From NCBI GenBank assembly GCA_964460795.1, contig CAYWRU010000002.1, positions 1 through 64,000 of the forward strand: a DNA stretch of 64,000 nt, written 5' to 3'. Positions within the stretch are counted from its first letter, which is position 1, and each line of letters begins with the position of its first letter. This DNA comes from CAZOOM01 sp964460795 (lineage in GTDB: Bacteria; Omnitrophota; Omnitrophia; Omnitrophales; Aquincolibacteriaceae). Positions 26,157 through 34,660 of this stretch are shown piece by piece. The notes under the pieces were generated by a model, which was not told the DNA's origin, searched no databases, and saw nothing but the letters and a program-made list of their open reading frames with translations. Position numbers and translations under genes: made by a program.

Positions 26157-26198
26157 GAGCCCTCGTTTGTAGAGATAAGTTAACTCCGTCGAGGGCTC
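26157..26198 (-). promoter_or_regulatory. Perfect 9-bp inverted repeat in the leader of the giant gene
   Basis: GAGCCCTCG at 26157-26165 and CGAGGGCTC at 26190-26198 pair perfectly around a 24-base loop, starting 24 bases before the GTG start of the giant gene. No U-run follows, so it is not an obvious terminator; an mRNA leader hairpin or operator is possible. I see no convincing promoter in 26134-26327. Confidence 0.45.
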
Positions 26199-26327
26199 AG
26201 TTGCTAAAATTTACTCGAGGTTTGGCAGGAAAGCAAAAAAGGTCTTGGGGTGCTTTAGAACATGATCATTATTGACAACTATTGCTCTATTAAACTACCA
26301 GCCAAAATCTCGGGGGGCCTGGCTGTT

Positions 26328-26885
26328 TCAGAAACAGGCCTGGGAGAGCATCTTGCGGAATAGTTCGCGGGGAAATCCAACGACATTGGAATAAGAACCA
26401 TGGATTTTTTTGACAATTTTGGGGCGGCACTGAATCGCGTAAGATCCGGCTTTGTCATGCACATGAATTCGGATAAGGTAATCTTCAATTTGCTTTTTGC
26501 TTAATTTCTTAATCCAGACCCGAGTCACAGCAAAAGCCGAATAGCACACCTGAAGTTTCTGGTCTCGCAACGCGAGCGCGCTGATCACTTCATGAGACTT
26601 TCCGGATAAACGGGCCAGCATGGACTTCGCCTCTTTATCCGATCGTGGCTTGCCAAAAACTTTTTTTCCTAAACACACGATCGTATCCGCTCCCAAAATC
26701 CACCGCGCTTTTTTAGGAATGACTGCCAGGGCCGCTTTTCCTTCTGCGTGCTGCAAAGCAATTTCGAAAGGTTCGACGCCGGATATTTTCTTTTCGTGAT
26801 AAACAGATTTCGCGACCTTAAAGGAAATTTTCATTTGCCGCAAAATATCGCGGCGCCGAGGAGATTGGGATGCGAGATAGAGCAT
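26328..26885 (-). CDS. maf: Maf-like nucleoside triphosphate pyrophosphatase
   Basis: This is a 185-residue Maf/Ham1-fold protein, which hydrolyses non-canonical or modified nucleoside triphosphates to monophosphates and is linked to septum inhibition in some bacteria. The N-terminus LYLASQSPRRRDILRQM is the conserved Maf motif. The catalytic region ILGADTIVCLGKKVFGKP and SGKSHEVISALAL are present, as is the late DKAGSYAIQ motif (usually DKAGaYgIQG). The start is the ATG at 26885, whose A is shared with the TGA of the upstream glycosyltransferase (TGATG), implying translational coupling; a longer frame to 26942 would add residues unlike Maf. A GGCCTG...CAGGCC hairpin overlaps the stop codon. 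Confidence 0.9.
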   Translation of the reverse strand: MLYLASQSPRRRDILRQMKISFKVAKSVYHEKKISGVEPFEIALQHAEGKAALAVIPKKARWILGADTIVCLGKKVFGKPRSDKEAKSMLARLSGKSHEVISALALRDQKLQVCYSAFAVTRVWIKKLSKKQIEDYLIRIHVHDKAGSYAIQCRPKIVKKIHGSYSNVVGFPRELFRKMLSQACF

Positions 26886-27568
26886 CAGTCGAAGAAACGG
26901 AAGTAGAGGATGGAAAAAATGGCTTTGACGCCGTCGATCCAAGTGATCTTTTTGCCTTCTTCATAACTGCGGCCGCTGTAACTGATCGGAACTTCATAAA
27001 TTCGAAAATGATTTTTAGCTACCTTCATCGTAAATTCCGGCTCAAATCCAAAACGATTCGAACGGATCTGCACCTTGCCGAGAACCTCCCTGCGGAACAT
27101 TTTGTAGCAAGTCTCCATATCCGTGAGATTAATGTTCCCCAAAATATCGGTGAGTAAAGTCAGGAATTGATTGGCTGCATAATGCCAAAAATAAAGTACA
27201 CGGTGAGGCCCGCCTAAAAATCGTGAGCCAAAGACTATATCCGCACGGCCGTCTAAAATAGGTTCTAGAAGTTTTGGATATTCCTTGGGGTCATATTCCA
27301 AATCTGCATCTTGGACCACGATCACCTCTCCCGTTGCAGATTGAAATCCTGTGCGAAGCGCCGCACCTTTCCCCTGATTTTCCGCATGATACAAAACACG
27401 GAAACCCGGCTGATTTTCAAATTTTTTGAGCAGCTCGCGGGTTCCATCTGTTGAAAAATCATCCACCAAAATTATTTCTTTATCGATAGAGACAGACTGC
27501 ACGCGCCGGATCAAAGACTCGAGCGTTTTCACTTCGTTATAAACAGGAACAACCACTGATAATTTCAT
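26885..27568 (-). CDS. Glycosyltransferase family 2 (dolichyl-phosphate mannosyltransferase-like)
   Basis: At 227 residues this is a soluble GT-A enzyme expected to move a sugar from a nucleotide donor to a polyprenyl phosphate or another acceptor on the inner membrane face. It starts SVVVPVYNEVKTLESLI, has ILVDDFSTDGT for nucleotide binding, QGKGAALRTGF, and the metal-binding VVQDADLEYDP (DxD type). FGSRFLGGPHR and NINLTDMETCYKMFRRE are typical of DPM1-like members. There is no C-terminal membrane domain, unlike ArnC or GtrB. It overlaps maf by one base. The GT39-type transferase upstream may use its polyprenyl-linked product; that is inference. Confidence 0.85.
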   Translation of the reverse strand: MKLSVVVPVYNEVKTLESLIRRVQSVSIDKEIILVDDFSTDGTRELLKKFENQPGFRVLYHAENQGKGAALRTGFQSATGEVIVVQDADLEYDPKEYPKLLEPILDGRADIVFGSRFLGGPHRVLYFWHYAANQFLTLLTDILGNINLTDMETCYKMFRREVLGKVQIRSNRFGFEPEFTMKVAKNHFRIYEVPISYSGRSYEEGKKITWIDGVKAIFSILYFRFFD

Positions 27569-27583
27569 GACGAACTCCTATTG

Positions 27584-27702
27584 GTCGTCATCCTGATCCC
27601 GCTAAAGGCGGGAGAAGGATCTCGGCCCCTTTGACTCGTGGTTCGACCTTCGCTCACCACCCTGAGCGGCGTCGAATGGGCTCAGGGTGAGCCCTTCGTT
27701 TG
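27584..27702. repeat. Dispersed intergenic palindromic repeats (CCCGCC/GGCGGG type and CACCCTGAGC type)
   Basis: The spacer between two glycosyltransferase genes holds ATCCCGCTAAAGGCGGGAGA and then a palindrome with arms ACCCTGAGC (27659-27667) and GCTCAGGGT (27680-27688). Both are of the REP type found scattered in many bacterial genomes. A degenerate relative of the second lies at 29621-29678. Confidence 0.7.
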
Positions 27703-27725
27703 AAGAAATAAAGTATTGCGAGTGC

Positions 27726-29573
27726 TCATTTTAACCGATAGAGGGTGTAGGAGCCATCTCGAAATAATAATTGGCCATGATTCTTCATAAAACTCCAAAA
27801 CACAGGCTGCTCGGCAGGCCAGAGACCCCAATCCGGGGATTTTATATACCCTTCATCCATTAAAAGAAGCGTGATGTTTCTGTCCTGAAAAAACCGCTGT
27901 ACGGCCGCTTCGGAAATATTTTGTTTTAAAGCGTGATCCAGGTTCCAACGCTCAAAAATAAAATCAGATTCGAAAGGATGGTCAAGGTAATATCCGTAAT
28001 TTTTCATATTGAGGAGATACAAATGGTCTTGCGGCCCTAGAGTCTGATTGGCTGCCCAATACATTTTTGCCGGAAGAATCCTCTCGGCTATGTAATTCAT
28101 GCGGGATTCCCGGCCCGTCCAAAAAGGAATCGGTTTAAGCTTGAGCACCTGATAAATTCCCAGTCCCGCCATGACACAAAGATAAAGGGTTAAAAGAATA
28201 TTGATCCCTCTTGAACGAAAAGAGGAAAAACCCACAGCCAAAAGACAGCAAAGCGCAGGAAGAACCGGCAGGAGAAATCGAACTTGCTTGGTGGTGAAAG
28301 CCCAGTAATATAAAAAAAGAAGTGAAAAAATTCCAAGAGTCTTTGCATGATCATCCGCTTTGAAACGACGGAACCCAAAAGGAAGGAGAAGGAAAATGGG
28401 GCCGATGATGCCGTCATACCAAGGGATGGAATTCAGGCGCGCCAAGACAAAAACTAAAAATGGCGCAACCAAAGAATGCAGAAGGGATTCATGTCCGAGC
28501 GGTGTTCCAAACTGGGCAAGCCACGCTAAGAATAATTGTGCCCGTTCCGGATCCCAATTAAAACCCGGATGAAGTGAAAATCCGGGAAGTGAAAAAGGAT
28601 AAAGCGGCCATCCTGTCTCCTGCCAATTTCTCCACAAATAGGGTGCCGCAGGAAGCATCAGCAGTCCTAAAGCAGCCGCCAGCCCCTGGATCGGCAGCCT
28701 TTTTTTTTGCTTTAAACATAAGATCAGAAGCATCACAATTAAAATCATGCTGTATTGAAGCCCCGTGTACTTTACCGCAAAAGCACCTCCGGCCATGAGT
28801 CCTGCAAAAGCAACTAACTTAGCGTCTGATCGCTTCACCCCTTCAATTAATGCCGCGAGTGCGAGCCAGGCATAGAGCGTATAAGCCAGATCTACATAAG
28901 CCCAGGACTGAATCACCATTACGCTGGGGATGGTCAGGAAAAGTGCGGACGCTAATCCTGCGTGCGGCCGATCGGTCATGCGCCGCGCGAAGCCGTAAAT
29001 GGAAAGGGCGAGTAAAAAACCCCAGAGCGAATGAAAAATTCTGGCTGAAGGCTCTCCCCATGTCCCTAATCCAAAAATAAAAAACATGTCAGCCAAACCC
29101 GGGAAATAGGCATAAATATTATTCGGAAAAGCTGACCATCCCCCTTCCAATAAAATTCTTTTGGGCACAGCAAGATGATAAATAAGTTCATCCACAGAAA
29201 GAGCTGGAAGAAGTGCGGCCAAAAAAATCCACGCGTAATAGACCCCTAAAAAAACAGCAGGAAAGATCCAATACCGGAGTTCCGGAGAGCGTTCGCGGAT
29301 CGCCAATCCTAAAGAGGAAACCGCAGAAAAAGCGCACAACATCAATAGGGCGTAAACGCCTAAAAGGGTATATAGACTGAGGAAGTGGCAGACGACCAAA
29401 ATCTGAACGACTGTTGAAGTGATCATGAGTCCCGCAGCTGAAGCAAAAGCAATCTGAAGCGCGGGATGAAACGGCGCGAGCAAGCGGTGAAAAAGACGGT
29501 TGCCTATTTTCCAGGATCCCAGTCCAAAAACTGCCAGCTGGCTTAATAGAAAAAGAGAGTAGTAACCCATCAT
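27726..29573 (-). CDS. GT39-like integral membrane glycosyltransferase
   Basis: This is a 615-residue protein with about a dozen hydrophobic helices. Like ArnT, PMT and other GT-C enzymes, it would use a polyprenyl-phosphate sugar and act on the periplasmic side. The first loop carries an acidic DELIYHLAVPKRILLEGG, the place of the catalytic Asp/Glu in GT39, followed by FPNNIYAYFPGLADMFF. The segment GAFAVKYTGLQYSMILIVML and the proline-rich LMLPAAPYLWRNW match the PMT_2-like pattern. The C-terminal 110 residues are soluble and aromatic-rich. It probably works with the GT2 gene downstream. Acceptor unknown. ATG codons at 29573 and 29570 are both possible starts. Confidence 0.75.
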   Translation of the reverse strand: MMGYYSLFLLSQLAVFGLGSWKIGNRLFHRLLAPFHPALQIAFASAAGLMITSTVVQILVVCHFLSLYTLLGVYALLMLCAFSAVSSLGLAIRERSPELRYWIFPAVFLGVYYAWIFLAALLPALSVDELIYHLAVPKRILLEGGWSAFPNNIYAYFPGLADMFFIFGLGTWGEPSARIFHSLWGFLLALSIYGFARRMTDRPHAGLASALFLTIPSVMVIQSWAYVDLAYTLYAWLALAALIEGVKRSDAKLVAFAGLMAGGAFAVKYTGLQYSMILIVMLLILCLKQKKRLPIQGLAAALGLLMLPAAPYLWRNWQETGWPLYPFSLPGFSLHPGFNWDPERAQLFLAWLAQFGTPLGHESLLHSLVAPFLVFVLARLNSIPWYDGIIGPIFLLLPFGFRRFKADDHAKTLGIFSLLFLYYWAFTTKQVRFLLPVLPALCCLLAVGFSSFRSRGINILLTLYLCVMAGLGIYQVLKLKPIPFWTGRESRMNYIAERILPAKMYWAANQTLGPQDHLYLLNMKNYGYYLDHPFESDFIFERWNLDHALKQNISEAAVQRFFQDRNITLLLMDEGYIKSPDWGLWPAEQPVFWSFMKNHGQLLFRDGSYTLYRLK

Positions 29574-29620
29574 GATGCTAGTGGTTCAACTAAATTAAAA
29601 TTATCTGCAGATGATTTCAA

Positions 29621-29678
29621 TCTTCGCTCACCACAGTACTGAGCTTGCCCCTAAAATTAATTTTGTCGAAGTACTAGG
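29621..29678. repeat. Degenerate copy of the TTCGCTCACCAC...CTGAGC repeat
   Basis: TCTTCGCTCACCACAGTACT followed by GAGCTTGCCC and TTTTGTCGAAGTACT resembles the repeat at 27650-27690 and ends just before the stop codon of the next gene (29681). It is an independent, eroded copy. Confidence 0.5.
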
Positions 29679-29680
29679 TT

Positions 29681-30316
29681 TTAGTGAGACAAATAAGCCA
29701 CAACTTGATAATTCTGCTTATCTTTTGCCGTAAAATTTCGAAGAATCACGCGGACATAGGGACCAAAAACTGGGGTGTATAAACATCGGGAGTGGGTTCG
29801 TCCCGTGGAAAGTTTTGTAAAAGTCGCCCGTCCCTCACTGCCGTCGTCATTCACGGTCACATTTCCAAATTCCTGAGCCCCCTGATGATTCATCCACCGC
29901 GGCTGATCATCTCCAAACGCCATCAATTTGGCTGCGCTCCCAATCTCCGCCGAAAAAAAAGCATCCAGCTGATACAAAATTGGCGGTTCAGCGGTTGCAG
30001 ATTTTATTTTGATGCTGGAATCATCCGTGGAAGTGACATAGAACGTAACGCTCCGATAGGCGCGCACATCGATGTAATCCGATTCATAAATGCCATTGAG
30101 TTCAAGAGAAACATCCGGGGTCATTTCCATAACTACACCTTCCTCTTGAGTGGCAACTTTCACGGGCTGATCAACGACTTCCACTTTTTGAGGCGTATCC
30201 GGAGACTGGGTGGCAACGCCTAAATCGATAGCAAATAAAGGAGCTGTACTTATCATTCCGAGCCAAGCCACAGCCGCGGCAACTCTTCGAATCTTCTGAA
30301 AAGGCGCTTGTTTCAT
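29681..30316 (-). CDS. Exported protein of unknown function
   Basis: I do not recognise this 211-residue protein. It has a Sec signal peptide: MKQAPFQKIRRVAAAVAWLG, then a hydrophobic stretch ending PLFA before IDLG. The mature part is beta-rich: SDYIDVRAYRSVTFYVTS, then a segment with AFGDDQPRWMNHQGAQEF, and FGPYVRVILRNF near the end. The strand-rich end with YIDVRAYRSV and YVRVILRN looks like a small jelly-roll or discoidin-like fold, but that is a guess. It stands alone between repeats, in a stretch with other short exported proteins. Confidence 0.7.
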   Translation of the reverse strand: MKQAPFQKIRRVAAAVAWLGMISTAPLFAIDLGVATQSPDTPQKVEVVDQPVKVATQEEGVVMEMTPDVSLELNGIYESDYIDVRAYRSVTFYVTSTDDSSIKIKSATAEPPILYQLDAFFSAEIGSAAKLMAFGDDQPRWMNHQGAQEFGNVTVNDDGSEGRATFTKLSTGRTHSRCLYTPVFGPYVRVILRNFTAKDKQNYQVVAYLSH

Positions 30317-30403
30317 ATGTCAGAATGATCGGCAAAAACACAGAAAACAAAAGGCAGGGCTCTTTCTTCAGAGCTTCAAAGCGAAGGAGGGCTGTTGGAT
30401 TTA

Positions 30404-30769
30404 TTAAGCTTTTCCCGAAGACCAGCGGATGGATTGATCCAGAGGTTTGTCCTGAATCACTTTGACGCTGATTTTTGTCCCATCACACCAGGGCCATAAA
30501 AGAGCAATTTCCTTCCCTGAATTTCCATTGTGAAGATAAAGCTGCTGATTTTTTCGTACTCCTCCCCATCGATCGGTCACGGCCTGAACCTCAGGGGTGA
30601 CTCCGTGCTGAAGATCCTGTCGAGGGCCAAAATGCGCCTCAAATATTTTTGCCAGCTGCCCGACATGCTCTGCCTTGATCACAAACTCACAAAAGTCATG
30701 GAGTTCAAAACGCCACTCGTCCACCGGCAGCTTTTCTTTGATTTCTCGTCTTAATTCTAAAAAATCCAT
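30404..30769 (-). CDS. Hypothetical protein, 121 aa
   Basis: Unrecognised small soluble protein. It starts MDFLELRREIKEKLPVDEW and contains FELHDFCEFVIKAEHVGQLA, then GVTPEVQAVTDRWGGVRKNQ and IALLWPWCDGTKISVKVIQD. There is no signal peptide or membrane segment. Aromatic residues and an ordered hydrophobic pattern support a real folded protein. The upstream spacer holds a heptamer inverted repeat, and no functional partner is evident. Confidence 0.6.
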   Translation of the reverse strand: MDFLELRREIKEKLPVDEWRFELHDFCEFVIKAEHVGQLAKIFEAHFGPRQDLQHGVTPEVQAVTDRWGGVRKNQQLYLHNGNSGKEIALLWPWCDGTKISVKVIQDKPLDQSIRWSSGKA

Positions 30770-30789
30770 TAAACACTTCTTTGTAGGGT

Positions 30790-30876
30790 TTCAGTGATCA
30801 GATATCGACTTCAGACCGTACCGGTTAACAAGTTTTAAAATCTGACAGCTGAGGGTTGAAATCTGATATCTAAAAC
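30790..30876. repeat. Heptamer-built inverted repeat (ATCTGAT word)
   Basis: The left arm 30790-30816 (TCAGTGATCAGATATCGACT and on) and the right arm 30838-30876 (AATCTGACAGCTGAGGGTTG and AATCTGATATCT) are inverted degenerate copies of one word. It is related to the element at 38317-38386. It lies between two short hypothetical genes and its end overlaps the stop of the 53-aa gene. Confidence 0.6.
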
Positions 30877-31031
30877 TGTTCTTTTAGTTTTTCTTCGCGC
30901 CAAATCTCCGGTACCCAATTATCGGCAAAAAACCGTGAATCCGTGAATGGTTTTTGAAAAAATGCCGGAGCCAAGGGTTGTGAGGAGGAATTGCTCGATC
31001 GGGGGGATGATTTTTTTCGAACTTTTTTCAT
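30870..31031 (-). CDS. Small basic protein, 53 aa
   Basis: Short unrecognised gene. ATG at 31031 is preceded by a strong ribosome binding site (CAGGGAGACTGTT). The product begins MKKVRKKSSPRSSNSSSQPL and ends WREEKLKEQF, so it is Lys/Arg/Ser-rich and probably disordered at the N-terminus with an aromatic middle (ADNWVPEIW). The good Shine-Dalgarno sequence is the main support. The frame extends ten codons upstream but without a better start. Confidence 0.5.
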   Translation of the reverse strand: MKKVRKKSSPRSSNSSSQPLAPAFFQKPFTDSRFFADNWVPEIWREEKLKEQF

Positions 31032-31170
31032 AACAGTCTCCCTGAGGCAGTAGGTTCTCAAAAAAGGTTACTATAAAAAAAGTACCTGATTTTAATGCAG
31101 AGTGCAAATTTTGGAATAAAAGGATAAGAGCCGAAGAAATCCAACACCGAAATATACGCTATCTTCCGTT

Positions 31171-31707
31171 TCACACCGAACTATTGGAATGCCCGTCACC
31201 GCCAAACCGGAAACAAAGGCGGCTGGGTTGTCCGGTAAAATCATACTCTTTACTGCCAAAAAACTGGCTGATCGGAGAGTCCCATCCCGCTCGAGGGCGC
31301 CGCGGGTTTACTTCATAGATAAATGTCCATTCTCCGGTGCGGGAATTGACCCGGTAAGTTGCATATTTTTCCCGGCGTTCCCAGATATCTTCTCTCACTC
31401 TTCGATAGCCTCGAAGCTGAAGAAATCGAATAAGCCCCTTCATCCAAATCTTTTGAATATTTTGAAAAATACGAATCACTTGCTCGTCCGTCTTGGACGC
31501 CGAAGATCTTTGCATCATGGCATCAATGGTAGCCGGCGGTGCAGAGGGGGAAGGCAGAACTCGAATCACAGCAGCTAAGGAAACCACCATCAGAATCAGC
31601 GCAAAATATTTAATGCTTCGAGCCGGACGGAATAATCGGCGAGCCGCTGCAGAACTGGGAGCAGAAGTTTTTTCTGAATTCAGAACCGGCCATTGGAACT
31701 TTTTCAT
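31171..31707 (-). CDS. Hypothetical single-pass membrane protein
   Basis: Unrecognised 178-residue protein. ATG at 31707 has GAAGGTG at proper spacing; a GTG at 31716 is the alternative. A basic N-terminus with ARRLFRPARSIKYF precedes one membrane helix (ALILMVVSLAAVIRVLP), then a Pro/Ser linker and a conserved-looking domain with IRFLQLRGYRRVREDIWERR, KYATYRVNSRTGEWTFIY and EYDFTGQPSRLCFRFGG. The C-terminal part probably lies in the periplasm. A possible promoter lies at 31768-31796. Confidence 0.6.
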   Translation of the reverse strand: MKKFQWPVLNSEKTSAPSSAAARRLFRPARSIKYFALILMVVSLAAVIRVLPSPSAPPATIDAMMQRSSASKTDEQVIRIFQNIQKIWMKGLIRFLQLRGYRRVREDIWERREKYATYRVNSRTGEWTFIYEVNPRRPRAGWDSPISQFFGSKEYDFTGQPSRLCFRFGGDGHSNSSV

Positions 31708-31767
31708 GAATGACACCTTCTTTCTTGGCTTATTTAACCCCTAAAGAAAGTCTACATGGGCTCTATG

Positions 31768-31796
31768 AAAATAAAATGGCTAGATTGGGAATACAA
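31768..31796 (-). promoter_or_regulatory. Putative sigma-70 promoter
   Basis: On the minus strand TTGTAT (31791-31796) and TATTTT (31768-31773) are separated by 17 bases and lie about 60 bases ahead of the hypothetical membrane protein gene at 31707. Confidence 0.4.
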
Positions 31797-31834
31797 TGAA
31801 ATAGATGTAAATGTTAGAAACTACTCTGAAAAGA

Positions 31835-34660
31835 CTAGGATTGAAATACGGCAAGAAGCTCTTGCTGGGCCTTAGCCACCTTCTGAGCATCCAAAAGCTT
31901 GGCCTTTTCCTGCTCTACTACTTCCGAGGGCGCATTGCGGACAAAATTCTCATTGGAAAGCTTCTTGGAAATGCCTGCGATCCAGCCTTCTAATTCTGCA
32001 ATTTTCTTCTGAATTCTCTTGCATTCCTCTTCATAGTTCACAAGCCCTTCAATGCGGATATAGATTTCAAAATCCTTGAAGGCATTGCCAATATAGGCTC
32101 TGGATTTTTTAAAATGAGGTTCTGCTTTAAGCTCTTCCAAGCGGCCCAAGATTTTCATTTGAGGAGTAAAAATACGAAAAACCTCCGACGCCTTCGAATG
32201 GGACGTCACCACGACTGCTTGGACCGTTTGGGACGGCGGCAAATTCACACGAACGCGTAAATCTCGAATGCCGCTCACCGCGCTTTGAAGCCATTCGATT
32301 TCTTTTTCAGCTTCGGAATCAGAAAAAGGGATCGTCCCTGCAGCAGGGCCTGTCCCTGATTTGGCCGGCCACGGGGCAAGCATAATGGACTCAGGCCACG
32401 CCGAAGATTCACTAGATATGGATTTAAGATGCTGCCAAAGTTCTTCCGTAATAAACGGCATCCAAGGGTGAAGCAATCGCAGGATATTTTCCAGCACCTC
32501 AAAAAGAACCGCCCGCGTTTCGGCTTGCTCTTTAGCCGTTCCATGATCTAAAACAGGTTTCGAAAGCTCGATAAACCAATCACAATAATCATTCCAAACA
32601 AAATGGTAAAGTTCGGTTGCTGCCTGAGCGAGTGCAAATTGACTGAGATGTTTTCCCACTGTTTCCGCCACGTGATTCAGGCGGGATAAAATCCAGCGAT
32701 TGGGCAATAAACGGCAGTTCTTAGTGCTCAGACTATAGTCTATAGACTGTGGACTAGGGACTGTGGTCTGCAGTTTTATCATGACAAAACGCGAAGCATT
32801 CCAAAGTTTATTGGTGAAATTACGGCCCACTTCAAACTTTTCGCGAGAAAGATAAACGTCCTGAGCTGAGAGCATGATCATGCTGAAACGAAGCGCATCC
32901 GCCCCCATTTCATCAATGACTTCCAGCGGATCAATCGAATTACCCAAAGACTTTGACATTTTGAGCCCGCCTTCGGCCCTCACTGTCCCATGGATTAAAA
33001 TCCGGCTGAACGGAACTTCCCCCCTAAACTCCAAGCCGGCCATGATCATGCGCGCGACCCAGAAAAAGATAATTTCAGAGGCCGTCACTAAATCCGAGGT
33101 AGGATAAAAATGCGCGAGATCATTTGTTTTTTCCGGCCAGCCCAAAGTAGAAAATGGCCAGAGCCAGGAAGAAAACCAAGTGTCCAATACATCGGGGTCC
33201 TGCTTCAGATCTGTGCCGCCGCACGTGGGGCATTTCGAGGGTGTCTCCCGAGAGACGATCACTCCCTTCGGGGAGTCCATAGTCAATGGTCCATAGTCCA
33301 TAGTGTTTTTGTTTTGGTTGTTACCTATAGACTGTGGACTATAGTCTATGGACTTGCATTTCATGCAGTACCACACCGGCACCTGATGCCCCCACCAAAT
33401 CTGGCGCGAGATACACCAGTCACGAATTCCTTCCAGCCAATTCGTATAAACTTTAGTCCAGCGGTCCGGATAAAATTTTGTTTTCCCTTCGCGGTGAGCC
33501 TTGAGCGCTTTTTCTGCAAGCGGTTGCATTTTGACAAACCACTGCTTGGAAAGATACGGCTCCACCACGGTATGACATCGGTAACAATGTCCCACTGCAT
33601 GTTTGTGTTTTTCTTTTTTGATGAAAAGCCCAAGAGTCTCAAGATCTTCAATGATTTTTTTACGCGCTGCAAATCGTTCCAGCCCCTTGTACACTCCTCC
33701 GTTTTCATTGATATGTCCGTCCGGAGTCAGAACATTGATGCGTTCGAGGTTGTGGCGATTCCCCATCGCAAAGTCATTGGGATCATGCGCAGGTGTGACT
33801 TTTACCATGCCGGTGCCAAATTCCCGGTCCACAAAAGTATCGGTGATGATGGGGATCTCCCGATTCATTAACGGTAACAGTAACTTTTTACCGTGAAGAT
33901 GCTGGTAGCGCGGATCCTCCGGATGAACCGCCACGCCGGTATCGCCTAGCATGGTCTCAGGTCGCGTCGTGGCCACCACAATAAAATCCTTTTCTAGATT
34001 TCCACCTTTAATTGGATATTTGATGTGATAAAACCCGCCTTCCACTTCTTTATGTTCAGCCTCTTCATCGGAGAGTGCAGTCTGACAACGCGGGCACCAG
34101 TTGATAATGTAATCGCCCTGATAAATCAGCCCACGTTCATAGAGAGTGACAAACGCTTCGCGAACAGCCTTGGAAAGTCCTTCATCCATGGTGAATCGTT
34201 CGCGCGACCAGTCACAGGAAGCGCCGAGCCGTCGAAGCTGCTTCGTGATCGTGCCGCCGTATTCATTTTTCCAATTCCAAACCTGCTCGAGAAATTTTTC
34301 TCGGCCCAGCTGCTGACGGGTGATTTTTTCCTTCGCGAGTTTTTTCTCGACCACATTCTGAGTTGCGATTCCCGCATGATCCACTCCCGGAATCCAGAGC
34401 GTGTCGCGGCCTTTCATGCGATTCCAGCGCGTCAGAACATCCTGAATCGTGTTATTAAGCGCATGCCCCATATGAAGAATGCCGGTGACATTCGGAGGAG
34501 GAATGACAATGACATAATTCGGAATGCGGATTTCGGATTGCGGAATATCGCGCTTCTGATCAGAAGCAGGTTTGAAGTAACCCTTGGACTCCCAAAGCGT
34601 GTACCACTTGGTCTCTACATCTTTGGGATTGTAACGATTTGATAAAGTTAAATTGTTCAT
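31835..34660 (-). CDS. valS: Valyl-tRNA synthetase
   Basis: Class I enzyme of 941 residues that charges tRNA-Val and edits threonine. The HIGH signature is PPNVTGILHMGHALNN and the KMSKS loop is GGLKMSKSLGNSIDP. The editing domain is present (VATTRPETMLGDTGVAVHP), as are the zinc-type cysteines VWYCMKCKS and CPTCGGTD, FSSWLWPFSTLGWPE, the anticodon-binding domain and the C-terminal coiled coil. Two in-frame insertions made of heptamer repeat DNA break up conserved surroundings: DYSPQSIGNNQNKNTMDYGP and on at 33274-33356, between the two cysteine pairs, and QTTVPSPQSIDYSLSTKNCR at 32729-32773, after NASRFVMIKL. Both fall where surface loops are expected. The start ATG overlaps the TGA of the small membrane protein upstream. 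Confidence 0.97.
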   Translation of the reverse strand: MNNLTLSNRYNPKDVETKWYTLWESKGYFKPASDQKRDIPQSEIRIPNYVIVIPPPNVTGILHMGHALNNTIQDVLTRWNRMKGRDTLWIPGVDHAGIATQNVVEKKLAKEKITRQQLGREKFLEQVWNWKNEYGGTITKQLRRLGASCDWSRERFTMDEGLSKAVREAFVTLYERGLIYQGDYIINWCPRCQTALSDEEAEHKEVEGGFYHIKYPIKGGNLEKDFIVVATTRPETMLGDTGVAVHPEDPRYQHLHGKKLLLPLMNREIPIITDTFVDREFGTGMVKVTPAHDPNDFAMGNRHNLERINVLTPDGHINENGGVYKGLERFAARKKIIEDLETLGLFIKKEKHKHAVGHCYRCHTVVEPYLSKQWFVKMQPLAEKALKAHREGKTKFYPDRWTKVYTNWLEGIRDWCISRQIWWGHQVPVWYCMKCKSIDYSPQSIGNNQNKNTMDYGPLTMDSPKGVIVSRETPSKCPTCGGTDLKQDPDVLDTWFSSWLWPFSTLGWPEKTNDLAHFYPTSDLVTASEIIFFWVARMIMAGLEFRGEVPFSRILIHGTVRAEGGLKMSKSLGNSIDPLEVIDEMGADALRFSMIMLSAQDVYLSREKFEVGRNFTNKLWNASRFVMIKLQTTVPSPQSIDYSLSTKNCRLLPNRWILSRLNHVAETVGKHLSQFALAQAATELYHFVWNDYCDWFIELSKPVLDHGTAKEQAETRAVLFEVLENILRLLHPWMPFITEELWQHLKSISSESSAWPESIMLAPWPAKSGTGPAAGTIPFSDSEAEKEIEWLQSAVSGIRDLRVRVNLPPSQTVQAVVVTSHSKASEVFRIFTPQMKILGRLEELKAEPHFKKSRAYIGNAFKDFEIYIRIEGLVNYEEECKRIQKKIAELEGWIAGISKKLSNENFVRNAPSEVVEQEKAKLLDAQKVAKAQQELLAVFQS
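32729..32773. repeat. Heptamer repeat inserted in valS, site 1
   Basis: GACTATAGTCTATAGACTGT then GGACTAGGGACTGTGGTCTG: tandem variants of GACTGTG and its complement, about 45 bases, kept in frame inside valS. It belongs to the same word family as 33274-33356, 24581-24607 and 25561-25677. Confidence 0.8.
33274..33356. repeat. Heptamer inverted repeat inserted in valS, site 2
   Basis: The left arm AGTCCATAGTCAATGGTCCA (33274 on) and the right arm CTATAGACTGTGGACTATAG (33326 on) are inverted copies of the GTCCATA word around an AT-rich middle. The element keeps the valS frame and splits its zinc-finger-like region. Confidence 0.8.

Noticed and set aside
26886..26942. Longer N-terminus for Maf
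   Set aside because: The extra 19 residues precede the conserved LYLASQSPRR start and overlap the upstream glycosyltransferase; the TGATG overlap at 26885 explains the start.
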